Origin: JASHUC01 sp035606175 | GTDB lineage: Bacteria > Pseudomonadota > Gammaproteobacteria > Steroidobacterales > Steroidobacteraceae | Assembly (NCBI GenBank): GCA_035606175.1 | Contig: DATNFW010000069.1 | Coordinates: 1 to 64,000 of the forward strand | Length of the DNA stretch: 64,000 nucleotides | Direction of reading: 5' to 3' | In this document: positions 8,468-17,382 of the stretch, in pieces | Numbering within the stretch: position 1 is the stretch's first letter | Layout of the letters: every line of letters starts with the position of its first letter | Translations under genes and position numbers: made by a program | Notes under the pieces: model-generated | What the model saw: the letters and a program-made list of their open reading frames with translations, nothing else | Database searches by the model: none | Told to the model about the DNA's origin: nothing

Positions 8468-8986
8468 TCAGGCCGCAGGGTTGCGTCCGGCCGGGACCGG
8501 CTCGTCCTTCTGCAGGACGGCGAGAGAGATGCGTCCGAAGTTGGCATCCGTGCAGGTCGCCATGACCTTTTTCAGGACCTCGTAGGGGAGCGACTTATCG
8601 GCCATGATCGTGATTTCCCGAGACGCGATATCGCGTTCGCTCACCTCGCGCCCCACGAGCAGCGGACGCTCGAGCGCGGCGCGCAGCGGCGCGATGATCT
8701 GTCCGCCCGCGCGCAGCTCGCCCACCGAGGCGATGCGCTCGCCCTGCACGAACAGATCCGTCTTGGTGATCATCACGACTACCGAGCGATTCGGCTGGGC
8801 CTGGGCGATCGACTGCGGGATGTCGATGCCCTTGGTGTTCTGGATGACCTCGACCTCCGTCGAATAGACGAGCAGGAAGGAGACCATCACGGTCAGGATG
8901 TCGATGAGCGGCACCAGATTGAGCGTCGCGTCGGCGCGGTGGCGGATGTGGTGCTCGGCCATGCGGCGCGCGCGGTTCGACATCAT
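8468..8986 (-). CDS. ExbD/TolR family protein (second copy)
   Basis: 172 aa from the ATG at 8984-8986. One transmembrane helix with the proton-path Asp (LVPLIDILTVMVSFLLVYS, Asp about residue 29), followed by a periplasmic ExbD/TolR domain. Together with ExbB it should form a proton-driven motor. It overlaps the upstream exbD gene by 4 bp (ATGA), so translation is probably coupled. The two ExbD proteins differ clearly in sequence, so they are not a recent duplication; paired ExbD genes are known in AglX/AglV/AglS-like systems. No ATG lies further upstream that would improve the N-terminus. Confidence 0.88.
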   Translation of the reverse strand: MMSNRARRMAEHHIRHRADATLNLVPLIDILTVMVSFLLVYSTEVEVIQNTKGIDIPQSIAQAQPNRSVVVMITKTDLFVQGERIASVGELRAGGQIIAPLRAALERPLLVGREVSERDIASREITIMADKSLPYEVLKKVMATCTDANFGRISLAVLQKDEPVPAGRNPAA

Positions 8987-9486
8987 GTGGGCGCATCTCC
9001 AATCGAAATGTCGGGGAAGAGCTCGGCCTGCTGCGTACCGAGGCCGGCACTCACTACGAACACGCGCACATGGTCCATCACCTGCACCAGCGTGTCGTAG
9101 GAGATTCCCGGCTCGAGCAGCAGTGTCGCGTCGGTCTTCTCCGGGAACTTGGCCTTCACCCGCTTGAGGTAAGCGGTCAGATCGTCGAGGTCGTACCCTC
9201 CCGCGTTGTTGGGCAGCGTCGCGAGGGGCCCGCTGTTGCGGTCCTCGACCACGATCTGATCCTTGTGCACGACGACTTCGAGCTGCAGTCCGGGCGGCGG
9301 ATCGCGGAACTGCGTGACTTTGGCGGGCAGATCGAGCTGCAGCACCACGGTTCGCGAGAACACGGCGGTCATCAACAGGAATGTGACGAGCACCGTGAAG
9401 ATGTCGATCATCGGCACGAGGATCAGCTCCGCCGGCCGGCGCTTGCGGCGGGCGAGCTTCCTTGCCTCGAAGGATGAGCGGCGCAT
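8983..9486 (-). CDS. ExbD/TolR family protein (first copy)
   Basis: 167 aa. A basic cytoplasmic leader (RRSSFEARKLARRKRRP), then a transmembrane helix with the conserved Asp28 (LVPMIDIFTVLVTFLLM), then a periplasmic ExbD domain. It is expected to pair with the ExbB encoded 42 bp upstream and to couple proton flow to movement of the AgmX-like transducer. Its stop overlaps the start of the second exbD gene. Its periplasmic part carries an acidic loop (GGYDLDDLTAYLKRVKAKF) absent from the second copy, so the two subunits are likely specialised. Confidence 0.9.
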   Translation of the reverse strand: MRRSSFEARKLARRKRRPAELILVPMIDIFTVLVTFLLMTAVFSRTVVLQLDLPAKVTQFRDPPPGLQLEVVVHKDQIVVEDRNSGPLATLPNNAGGYDLDDLTAYLKRVKAKFPEKTDATLLLEPGISYDTLVQVMDHVRVFVVSAGLGTQQAELFPDISIGDAPT

Positions 9487-9528
9487 GATCGTGAGCGGCG
9501 CTTGAGCCGGAGAGGGCGGCGCGTCCCG

Positions 9529-10197
9529 TCAGGCTGCGACCGCCGGGGCAGGCGCGGGCGCTTCGGGCTTGCGCTCCGTGACCGCATTGAGGAACTTCAC
9601 CGAAGCCATCTCGAGGCTGTCGATGAGCTCGGTGGTCTTCGTCTGCAGCCAGGCGTGCACGAACAGAATCGGCACGGCAGTCATGATTCCGAACGCGGTG
9701 CAGTTCATCGCGACCGAGATGCTCGCCGACAGCAGATTCGCCTTCTCTGCCGGGTTGACGGTCGAAACGGCGGCGAACGCGTTGATCAGACCGATCACCG
9801 TTCCGAGCAGCCCGAGCAGCGTCGCGAGATTGGCGAACGTCGCGAGGTAGTGCGTGCGCTTCTCGAGCCGCGGGACCACTTCCATGAGGCTCTCCTCCAT
9901 CGCTTTCTCGATGTCGTCGCGGCGCCGCGCGGCCTGGATGCGCGCGAGGCCGTAGTTGAGGATCTGCCCGATGGCCGAATCCGATTTTGAAGTGGCCTGA
10001 ACGACCTGCCGGAAATTGCCCTGCGCGAGCAGCGGTACGATCTGATTCCACAGCCGCCGATTGCGCGCCTCGACGAGCTGCAGATAGATGTATCGCTCGG
10101 TCGCGATCGCGATGCCGAGCGCAAGCACGAGGGCGATCGGAAACATGAAGATTCCACCGCCCTGAAAGAAGCGTACGACCATGTGCCAGAAGTTCAT
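9529..10197 (-). CDS. MotA/TolQ/ExbB proton channel family protein
   Basis: 222 aa inner-membrane protein with three hydrophobic segments (about 14-34, 118-142, 160-185) and the family signature LATLLGLLGTVIGLINAF with a Thr-lined channel helix (SISVAMNCTAFGIMTAVPI). It forms the proton channel of an ExbB/ExbD motor. Downstream are two exbD genes and an AgmX-like transducer; upstream are exported and TPR genes, all on the same strand. No tonB-dependent receptor or Tol-Pal gene (tolA, tolB, pal) is adjacent, so this is neither a standard TonB nor a standard Tol cluster. The C-terminus is Pro/Ala-rich. Confidence 0.92.
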   Translation of the reverse strand: MNFWHMVVRFFQGGGIFMFPIALVLALGIAIATERYIYLQLVEARNRRLWNQIVPLLAQGNFRQVVQATSKSDSAIGQILNYGLARIQAARRRDDIEKAMEESLMEVVPRLEKRTHYLATFANLATLLGLLGTVIGLINAFAAVSTVNPAEKANLLSASISVAMNCTAFGIMTAVPILFVHAWLQTKTTELIDSLEMASVKFLNAVTERKPEAPAPAPAVAA

Positions 10198-10260
10198 TTT
10201 CGGACCTCGACCCGCTCCGGAGAGCGCAAACTGAATGACATAAACCCAAAAAGCTGCGAT

Positions 10261-11010
10261 CTACCTCTCATCCCGCACGGCGGAGCCGGAGCCCGCGGCG
10301 GGCGTGCGATGCACGTCCGGCGATGCGCTCGCATGCGGCGCAGCGCCGCGCGGCGCATTGCCCGACGAGCTGGAAGCTGACGGGCTCGACGCCGACGGGC
10401 CGGCGCTGTTGGCGCCGGCAGTCACTGCGCCGTAGTAGCGGTTCGCACGCTCGAACACGTTGCGGTCCACGGGCTCGAGCGCCTGGTCGACCAGGCTGTT
10501 GAGAGGCTTGCCCGTCAGATCGCCGAGATCGGAGCGCTTCCACGGCACGATGTACATGACCTTCGGCAGCTCGCGGTTGCCGGTGATGTCCGTCGTACCG
10601 AGCTCGAGATGGTCCATCGCCTTGCCCGACCCACGTCCGCGAGGAGCGGCCTTCGCGCCGCGTTTGCGTTCGGTCCGTGCCTGGGTCGCATCGGCCGACG
10701 TATCGACCGCTGGCTCGAGATCTTCCGTCGGCTTCGCGGAGCGGCTGCGTACGGGCGCGGCGTTGCCCGCTGCCGGCGCGGGTGTGGCAGCGGATTGGGT
10801 ATTGGCCGCTGCGGAAGCGGCTGCGGGTGCGGCTGCGGGTGCGGCTGCGGGTGCCGCTGCGGGTGCCGCTGCGGGTGCGGCATCAGCGGCTGCAGGTGTA
10901 GCCTGCGGCGCCCCCTGTCCGGCCTGCTGAGCGAGCGCCGCACACGGCGCGAGGATGAGGCAAGCGCAGAGCAACTCAAACAGTCTGGGCTGCAATCCTG
11001 ATTTGCGCAT
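10261..11010 (-). CDS. Exported hypothetical protein with AAAP repeats
   Basis: 249 aa from the ATG at 11008-11010, 2 bp after the upstream TPR gene. Signal peptide (about 1-27), then Ala/Pro repeats of the form AAAP encoded by a 12-bp tandem repeat, a basic linker, and one conserved-looking block (about 140-205) containing LELGTTDITGNRELPKVMYI and VPWKRSDLGDL, then a Ser/Gly/Ala-rich tail. I do not recognise a domain family. The AAAP stretch looks like a periplasmic spacer. Its place between the TPR lipoprotein and ExbB suggests it is a structural part of the same envelope assembly. Function unknown. Confidence 0.75.
   Translation of the reverse strand: MRKSGLQPRLFELLCACLILAPCAALAQQAGQGAPQATPAAADAAPAAAPAAAPAAAPAAAPAAASAAANTQSAATPAPAAGNAAPVRSRSAKPTEDLEPAVDTSADATQARTERKRGAKAAPRGRGSGKAMDHLELGTTDITGNRELPKVMYIVPWKRSDLGDLTGKPLNSLVDQALEPVDRNVFERANRYYGAVTAGANSAGPSASSPSASSSSGNAPRGAAPHASASPDVHRTPAAGSGSAVRDER
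10818..10877. repeat. 12-bp tandem repeat, five copies, coding for AAAP
   Basis: Five consecutive 12-bp units (cggctgcgggtg with c/g variation at the second base) sit inside the exported hypothetical gene at 10261-11010. On the coding strand they give repeated Ala-Ala-Ala-Pro. Such a repeat can change copy number by slippage in multiples of four residues without breaking the frame. Confidence 0.85.
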
Positions 11011-11012
11011 GA

Positions 11013-11891
11013 TCAGTCTCCTGTCTTGCCTGCCACTGGAGCCGAGCCTCCCGGTGGCGCACCGGCCGGCGGACTCGCACCTGCGGATGCGCCGGTCGCC
11101 GCGGGACCGGCCTCGGTCGTGCTGCGTTCTGCAGGTCTCTTGCCTGCACGACGCCGCAGCTCCGCGATCCAGCCACGCACCGGCTCCTTCTCGCCGGTCA
11201 GCTTCTGATAGTGCTCGAGGGCATCGAGCGCCCCGGGCGCATCTCCGAGATACAGATCGAGCAACACGCCGAGATTGCGATATGCCGGCGCGAAGCCCTG
11301 GTCGGCCGCTATCGCTCGCTTGTAGGCATCCTCTGCGTCGTGGAACTTGCCGCGCATGCGCAGTGTCACTCCGAGCTCGCACCAGCCGATGGCGCTTCCG
11401 GGGTCGCGCTCGACGGCTCGGCGCAGCGAGCGCTCCGAACGGTCGAGATCGCCCGACTTGCGATACAGCAGGCCGAGATCGATATCCGGAGCGGCGAGCT
11501 GCGGATAGCTCGTCGCGATCTGCTCGAACTCGAGCTCCGCCTCTTCGGCATTGCCGGACCTCATGAGGCCGACTGCCCGGCCGAAATCGGCCACGGCGCG
11601 CGCAGGCGGCGGAGCGGCAGGGCTCACCGTACCGTTCGGTCCGGTCGCCGGCGCGGCCGATGCCTCGCCCTCCGTGCGCGCGGCGCCACCTGCCGCAGTG
11701 TTGCCCTGCGATCCCGCAGGTGCGTGCTCGCGTGAGGCAGGCGTCGGAGCGCTCGGCGGTACGCTTACGCATGCCACCATGAGCAGCAGGGCCCCCGCGG
11801 TCGCGAGACGGGTGCCTCGCCCCGCGACTCCCGCGAGCCGCGCAGTCCCGGTGTGGCTCGGAGCGTCCTCAGTAGAGCGTAGCCACCACAT
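11013..11891 (-). CDS. TPR-repeat lipoprotein
   Basis: 292 aa. A basic N-terminus, a hydrophobic stretch and a lipobox-like LLMVAC (Cys about residue 41) indicate an exported, probably lipidated protein. An Ala/Pro/Gly-rich linker follows, then about three to four tetratricopeptide repeats (about 100-240; for example AVADFGRAVGLMRSGNAEEA and IGWCELGVTLRMRGKFHDAE), and a second Ala/Gly/Pro-rich tail. TPRs mediate protein-protein contacts. The start overlaps the end of the upstream TPR gene by 23 bp and the downstream gene starts 2 bp after its stop, so it is firmly within the operon. Confidence 0.85.
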   Translation of the reverse strand: MWWLRSTEDAPSHTGTARLAGVAGRGTRLATAGALLLMVACVSVPPSAPTPASREHAPAGSQGNTAAGGAARTEGEASAAPATGPNGTVSPAAPPPARAVADFGRAVGLMRSGNAEEAELEFEQIATSYPQLAAPDIDLGLLYRKSGDLDRSERSLRRAVERDPGSAIGWCELGVTLRMRGKFHDAEDAYKRAIAADQGFAPAYRNLGVLLDLYLGDAPGALDALEHYQKLTGEKEPVRGWIAELRRRAGKRPAERSTTEAGPAATGASAGASPPAGAPPGGSAPVAGKTGD

Positions 11892-14706
11892 CCTGCGTCA
11901 GCTCCGTCTTGCCGTAGCGGCCTGGATCGAGCTCCGCGAGCGCCGCGTAGCTCTTCTTCACCCACTCATCGTACAGCCCGTCCCGGGCCCTTGCCGTATT
12001 GGCCTCGTGCAGCGCGATCGCCTGCTCCTCGAACGGGTTCGCCTGATCCTCGAGCAGTGCCTCGTATTGATCGAGCTCGTCCTTGGAGAGCCTCTTCGGG
12101 CGCTCGGACGCGAGCAGATCTTTTGCGAGCGTGCGATAGAGCTCGGCCATCTCGTAAGTCGAGGCGGTCGTCACATCGGCCACTTGGTAGGCGAGCGTCG
12201 CTTTGTAGTCTGCGAGCGCCCGCTCCAGCGCCTTGCGCTTGGCGATGAGACTCCTCTTGAGTGGCGCGACCAAGCGGATACGCCGGAACGCATCGCGCTC
12301 GGGTGCGGCGAGCGCGAGCGCCGCATGCGCCGCGAGATAGCGTGTGCGCGCCGTACGCGCGGCGCCTGCATGCGCATCTGCCTGCACGATCTGCCTATCC
12401 CAGTCGAGAGCGCGCCGCTCATCGCCTGCCTTCTGCGCCGCGGTCGCGAGCCGTTCGCGCGCCTCGATGGCATCGGCGATCGGCTCCGGATAGGTTTTCA
12501 CGAACTCGACGAGCAGCGCCTGAGACTTGCCCGGCTCGTGAGCATCCGCATAGAGATCCGCGGCGCGCTGCAGCGCCTCGCGTCGCACCTCGCGAGCCTC
12601 CGCCGACGTTGCGGCGATGCGCTCGAACTCCGCGGCCGCCGCGCCGGGTCGTTTCGCCTCGACGTATGCGACCGCGAGCTTGCGGGTCACGTCCGCCGCG
12701 CGTGAGTCCTTCGGGAAATCGTGCCGATATTGCTCGAGCACCGTCACGGCCCGATCCCATTGTTTCAGCCGGATGAGCTCGGCGGCCGCATCGTACTGCG
12801 CCGTCGCATGGATTTTCGAGCTCGGCGCGACCTCGCCGACCCGCAAAAACGCGGCTACCGCGCCGCTCGAGTCGCCGGCCTTCTGTTTTGCCGCGCCCTG
12901 CTGATACACGGCCGCCGCGATGCGATCGGTCAGATCGGCGCGCATCTTCGGATCGCGCGCCGCGAGCTCGCGCGCGCGCGTGTACGCGCTCTCGGCGTCG
13001 GCAAATGCGCCGTGATCGAAGCTCGACTGACCGATGATCGTCCAGGCGATGCGCTGCTTCTCCGGGTCGACCGGCGGGCGATGATCGAGCACTAGGTGCG
13101 CTACTTCGGTGGCGCGCGCATCGTGCGCGTTGAAGAGATCCTCCGCCGCCCGCGTGAGCACGCCGCCGCTGTCGGGATGCGTGGGGAAAGCTCGGGCGAA
13201 CCGGATCCCTGAGTCGATCGCACGCGCATGAAGAGCGGCTTTCGCACTCCCCGAGAGCGTCGCCTCCGCCTTCTGGTAGGAAACGAGCGCCGCATAGGCT
13301 GCGGCCGCGGAGCTTGCCGTGAGCGGATAGTGATAGGCGGTTCGCTCGTACTCGGAGGCCGCATCGACATACTGACCGCTCGCGAAGAGCGCATCGGCGA
13401 GCCGGTAGTCGGTCGTTGCCGAATCCGGATCGTCGGGAAAGTCTTTGAGATAGGCGCGGTACCAGCGCGCTGCCTCGCGATAGTCCTCGATGCGCTTCTT
13501 CGACTGGGCCATCGCGTGGTAGTACGTCGCGACATCCTGCAGGTTCTTCTTCAGCTCTCCGACGACCTGGGGGTAATCGGCGGGCTTGCGTCCTCGCCAG
13601 AACTCCGTCCCCAGATCGTAGCGCTCGAGATACTCGCGCTTGCCGTCGAGCACGAGCTGCGTGAATCCGCCTTTGCGGTAAGCTTCGATGGCCTGCATCG
13701 CGAGTCCCGGTGCGTGATCGCTCGCCGGCGAGCGCGCGACATACGCGCGATACGTCGTGGCCGCGTCCTGATAGCGCTGTTTCGTCACGTACAGGTCGCC
13801 GAGCCGCGCATAGAGCAGGTAGTCGTACGGACGCTCGCCGTATCGCCCGAGGAAGGCGTCGATCGACTTCGAACCCTCGAGATACGAGAAGGTGATGCTC
13901 ATCGCGCGCAGTGTGTCCTCGACGAGCTCGCGATTGGCGCGTGAGAGGCTCTCGAGCGGCACGGGACGCCCGCCGGAGCGGCCCTCGAGGAGCGCCTGAT
14001 CGAGCACACCGGCGAAGGCGGGAAGGCTCTCCTCGTTCTTCGATTGTTTGAACAGCGACCAGCCTTGCTTGTAGAGGCTTTGCCGGTAGAACCCCGATGC
14101 AGTCCCGCGTCGGATCACGCTGCCATACGCCGCCTCGGCCTCCGCGTAGCGCTTCGCCGAGAACAGCAGCTCTCCGCGCCGGAACTCGACCTCGGCGATC
14201 AAGCGCGTGTGCGGATAGCGGCTCTCGAGCCGATCGAGCGTCGCGAGCGCATCATCCGGTCGGCCCGTCGTCTCGTAAGCGCGCGCGAGCTGATAGAGCA
14301 CCTCGTCGTTGCGCGGATAGTTGGGGTAAGCCTTGAGCAGCACCGTGTAGAGCTGGATTGCCTCGGCCCCGAGCGGATCGACGGTGCCGAGCTCCTTTTC
14401 CATGCGCTCGAGCTGGCCGGACTCGAGCGATAAGTCCCCGAGACGGCGCATCGCCTCCGCGCGCAGCCTCGGATCGGTGTTCTGCAGCTCGAGGAAGCTG
14501 CGATAGTTCTCCATCGCCTTCGCATCGGTCGCGCCGGTGGGCTCATCGGGCTGCACCTCGGTCGGATGCGCGATGAGGTCCCCGATCGTGCGGTGCGGCT
14601 GCGGCTCGGTGGGCTCCCGCGCGAGCAGCGGGTTGACGACAGCGCCGCAGACGACCGCGATGCCGAGCAGAATCGCACGCGACGAGCGGCGACCGCGAGA
14701 AATCAT
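11869..14706 (-). CDS. Large exported TPR-repeat protein
   Basis: 945 aa from the ATG at 14704-14706, which overlaps the upstream stop by 4 bp (ATGA). Signal peptide about 1-30 (basic RGRRSSR, hydrophobic core, cleavage near LLA/RE). The rest is a long array of tetratricopeptide-like helices (for example NDEVLYQLARAYETTGRPDD, LIAEVEFRRGELLFSAKRYA, SATTDYRLADALFASGQYVD), which should form a periplasmic superhelical scaffold. No catalytic motif is seen. The frame stays open far upstream but that region is the antisense of the neighbouring TPR gene. Related large TPR proteins accompany AglX/AglV/AgmX-type motors; participation here is inferred from the operon. Confidence 0.88.
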   Translation of the reverse strand: MISRGRRSSRAILLGIAVVCGAVVNPLLAREPTEPQPHRTIGDLIAHPTEVQPDEPTGATDAKAMENYRSFLELQNTDPRLRAEAMRRLGDLSLESGQLERMEKELGTVDPLGAEAIQLYTVLLKAYPNYPRNDEVLYQLARAYETTGRPDDALATLDRLESRYPHTRLIAEVEFRRGELLFSAKRYAEAEAAYGSVIRRGTASGFYRQSLYKQGWSLFKQSKNEESLPAFAGVLDQALLEGRSGGRPVPLESLSRANRELVEDTLRAMSITFSYLEGSKSIDAFLGRYGERPYDYLLYARLGDLYVTKQRYQDAATTYRAYVARSPASDHAPGLAMQAIEAYRKGGFTQLVLDGKREYLERYDLGTEFWRGRKPADYPQVVGELKKNLQDVATYYHAMAQSKKRIEDYREAARWYRAYLKDFPDDPDSATTDYRLADALFASGQYVDAASEYERTAYHYPLTASSAAAAYAALVSYQKAEATLSGSAKAALHARAIDSGIRFARAFPTHPDSGGVLTRAAEDLFNAHDARATEVAHLVLDHRPPVDPEKQRIAWTIIGQSSFDHGAFADAESAYTRARELAARDPKMRADLTDRIAAAVYQQGAAKQKAGDSSGAVAAFLRVGEVAPSSKIHATAQYDAAAELIRLKQWDRAVTVLEQYRHDFPKDSRAADVTRKLAVAYVEAKRPGAAAAEFERIAATSAEAREVRREALQRAADLYADAHEPGKSQALLVEFVKTYPEPIADAIEARERLATAAQKAGDERRALDWDRQIVQADAHAGAARTARTRYLAAHAALALAAPERDAFRRIRLVAPLKRSLIAKRKALERALADYKATLAYQVADVTTASTYEMAELYRTLAKDLLASERPKRLSKDELDQYEALLEDQANPFEEQAIALHEANTARARDGLYDEWVKKSYAALAELDPGRYGKTELTQDVVATLY

Positions 14707-16625
14707 CGCGGCGGCTCCTTCTGCGCAGCAGGCGGTGTCTGCGCCTGGTCCTCCCGGCTCGCCGCCCGGTCGTAGAGCGAAGCGAGCTCGAATCGCGCCT
14801 GCACGCGGTAGGCCGCGAGCCGCTGCTTCTGCTCCGCGAGCTCGCCCGCCGCGAGCTGGGCGAGATAATCCCCCTGCTTGGCGCGCGTGGACGCCAGGCG
14901 CACCTGCAGCGCGGCGATGCGCGTCTCGAGCCCGGCAACGCGTGAGGCGAACTCGCCGGTGTTCGTAGGCACGCTGCGCCGGGCGCGCTCCACCCGAATC
15001 CAGCGCTCCTCGGCTTCGTGCAGCGCGAGGTCGAGATCCTTGAGCGTGCGCCGCTCGCGCCACACGCGCGCGTTGAATGCGGCGTCCATCTCGAAGTACA
15101 GCACCCCCTTGACGAGCCGCAGCCGGTCGCGCAGCCCATCCGTCTTGGCATCGTGCGGGGCTGCCGCGAGAGAGGTCTCGATTGCCCGAATCCGCTGCCA
15201 GCGTGCCTGCTGATCCGGCGCGCCGAGCGCCGCCACGTCGTGCTCGCGCACGATCCGCTCGAGCCGCGAGGCGAGCTCGTCCCGGCGCCGCTGCATCCGA
15301 TCGAGAGCGCCCGAGCCGAGCAGCCGGTCGGCACGCGGCAGGCGCACGGCATACGCGCGCTGGCGCGCGTCGATCATGTCCCCGAATGCGTCCATGCTGC
15401 TCGACCACTCGGTGAGTGTGCGCTGCATCTCCCCGAGCTCGCGGTAGTTTGCGAGTCCCGCCTGAAAATCGTCCCCCGCGAATACATCGTAGAGGTAGCG
15501 CGACTCTGGTGCGTTCGGCAGAGTCTTCAGCTGCCGATACCAGCCGTAGCGGCCGGCCTTGGCGTTTCCCGCGAGCATCCCGGTCAAGAGCTTGCCGCTC
15601 TCGACGCGCGCAATCGCCGCATCGAGCGCCTGGCCTTCGGCCCCGTAGGAGGTGAGCGCGTTCTCGTAGCTCGAGGCGGCTTCCTTCTCCGCGCCGAGCT
15701 TCCCGTAGGCGTAAGGCACGGCGAGGTAGGACTCCTGCACGGCCGCATCGACGACACTACGGCGCTGCAGCTCGAGCCACGGGACGAGCGCGTCCCGATA
15801 ATCGCCGAGATCCGCGTCCGCCCAACCCATGCCGAGCAGCGCGCGGTTCGAGTAGGGCCCTTCGAGCCGCACCCGCTCGAGTGCGGGACGTGCGGCCGCG
15901 GCATCATGCTGCTGCAGATGCGCGTAGCCGATCGCGAGATTGGCGCGATCTCGCAAGGCCGCGAGCTCCGGGTCGCGCGTGACGAGCGTGCCGACGGCTG
16001 CGAGAGCACGGTCGGCATCCGCGAGTCGATGCTCCCGGATGAGCGCGATCCCGAGATTGAAACGCGCGTATGCCAACCAGTCCGGCGGGCCTTGCCAATG
16101 ATCGAGCAGACGCACCGCCTCCTCGTCACGACCGAGCCGGATGAGCACGTTGCTCAGCAGATGCGTTCGCTGCGCCTCGAGCTGCGGCGGCAGCCGGCCC
16201 TCGATGCGCGCGAGGGATTGCTCGGCCTTCTCTAGGTAGCCCCGCTCGTACCAAACCTCGGCGAGATAGAACCAGGCGCGATTGCGTACGCCGGGCGGCA
16301 CATCGGGCGTCAGCAGCCGAGCGAAGATCGCGCCTGCGGCGTTGTGCAACCCGAGATCGAGATACAGGCTCCCGAGCAGCAGGTCGGCCTCGGGGCGATG
16401 GTGCGACAGCAGTCCCCAATGCTCGTACGCCTCGATGCGCGTGATCGCCTCGAGGTCTTTGTCGGGCCCCTGAAAGTAATAGAAGAGGACGTCGCCGAAA
16501 TTGAGGTCGCGGACGCGGGTCGGCGGCAGCTTGTCGGACTCGCGGCGCGCCGCCCCCGCGGGACAGGCGACGGCGAGCGCGGCGATAACGGCGAGCGGCG
16601 CGAGCAGGGCGCGAAGGCGGCGCAT
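14703..16625 (-). CDS. Exported TPR-repeat protein
   Basis: 640 aa. Signal peptide about 1-26 (MRRLRALLAPLAVIAALAVA, cleavage near GAA/RR). Residues about 60-330 contain tetratricopeptide-like repeats (PEADLLLGSLYLDLGLHNAA, NRAWFYLAEVWYERGYLEKA, NLAIGYAHLQQHDAAAARPA). The C-terminal third is long, charged and helical (about 410-640), consistent with a coiled coil. It should be periplasmic or outer-membrane associated. The stop overlaps the next TPR gene (ATGA), and 10 bp separate it from the upstream exported gene at 16636, so this is a tight operon. Function unknown beyond scaffold-type binding. Confidence 0.87.
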   Translation of the reverse strand: MRRLRALLAPLAVIAALAVACPAGAARRESDKLPPTRVRDLNFGDVLFYYFQGPDKDLEAITRIEAYEHWGLLSHHRPEADLLLGSLYLDLGLHNAAGAIFARLLTPDVPPGVRNRAWFYLAEVWYERGYLEKAEQSLARIEGRLPPQLEAQRTHLLSNVLIRLGRDEEAVRLLDHWQGPPDWLAYARFNLGIALIREHRLADADRALAAVGTLVTRDPELAALRDRANLAIGYAHLQQHDAAAARPALERVRLEGPYSNRALLGMGWADADLGDYRDALVPWLELQRRSVVDAAVQESYLAVPYAYGKLGAEKEAASSYENALTSYGAEGQALDAAIARVESGKLLTGMLAGNAKAGRYGWYRQLKTLPNAPESRYLYDVFAGDDFQAGLANYRELGEMQRTLTEWSSSMDAFGDMIDARQRAYAVRLPRADRLLGSGALDRMQRRRDELASRLERIVREHDVAALGAPDQQARWQRIRAIETSLAAAPHDAKTDGLRDRLRLVKGVLYFEMDAAFNARVWRERRTLKDLDLALHEAEERWIRVERARRSVPTNTGEFASRVAGLETRIAALQVRLASTRAKQGDYLAQLAAGELAEQKQRLAAYRVQARFELASLYDRAASREDQAQTPPAAQKEPPR

Positions 16626-16635
16626 CGCAGGGCCC

Positions 16636-17340
16636 CTACTCCCCCCAGTCCTTGATCTCGAATTCCGGCTGCAGCCGGTGCTGGCGGTCGTTGATCTTCA
16701 GCTCGAGGTAGTGCGCGCCGATGCTCTTGTCGAATTTGATCGACGCGCCGCGCTTGTAGTCGCGGTCGTTCGGTCCCTTGCCCGTGAAAAATGCGACGAG
16801 CTCGTGGGAGCCGGTCTTCAGATTGCCGACGTAGAGCTTCTGCACGCCGCCCTTCATGAGCGCATCGACCTCGCGGGGCGTGTAAAGATAATTGGCGACC
16901 TCCTTGCGGTCGATCTTGAGCTCGACCGAGTCGAGCCCGAAGAACGAGCCCACGTCCATCGACAGGAACACGGCGACTTGCGTGTTCGCCGGATACAGCA
17001 GCTCCTCCTCGAGGACGTACAGGTCGCGGTTGAGGTCGACCACGTCCTTCTTCAAAGACTGCGCCTCCTCATCGAGCGCCCGGGTATCGGCAGCGGAGGG
17101 ACTCTGGGTAACGGGTGCGCTGCCGCCCGCCGGGCCGGCGGCCGAGGTGCCCGGCGCCGAGCCGGCGGCTGAGGTGCCGGCGCTGGCCGCCGGCGATGCG
17201 GCATCAGCGGCCGGCGAGGCTGGCGCAGCGGCCGCGGTGGATGGCGCTGCCTCTGGCACGGCCGGGGCAGCCCCGCTCGGCAGCGCGGCGCACAAAATAG
17301 TGGCCCCGATCAGCAAAGCGCGGAAGGTCGAAAGCTTCAC
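16636..17340 (-). CDS. Exported hypothetical protein of the TPR/ExbBD cluster
   Basis: 234 aa starting at a GTG (17338-17340) preceded by GGGAGA at good spacing. Signal peptide about 1-25, a 60-residue Ala/Ser/Gly/Pro linker, a short charged helix (about 85-110), and a conserved-looking C-terminal half with SMDVGSFFGLDSVELKIDRK, YLYTPREVDALMKGG and LKTGSHELVAFFTGKGPNDR; the latter has the look of a small beta domain. I do not recognise a named family. It is the first of the tightly linked genes, 10 bp before the TPR gene and 42 bp after the redoxin gene. A structural role in the envelope complex is inferred. Confidence 0.75.
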   Translation of the reverse strand: MKLSTFRALLIGATILCAALPSGAAPAVPEAAPSTAAAAPASPAADAASPAASAGTSAAGSAPGTSAAGPAGGSAPVTQSPSAADTRALDEEAQSLKKDVVDLNRDLYVLEEELLYPANTQVAVFLSMDVGSFFGLDSVELKIDRKEVANYLYTPREVDALMKGGVQKLYVGNLKTGSHELVAFFTGKGPNDRDYKRGASIKFDKSIGAHYLELKINDRQHRLQPEFEIKDWGE

Positions 17341-17382
17341 TCGGGTGATCTCCCATCGAGGCGCCGCGGCGAGCGCTCGATC

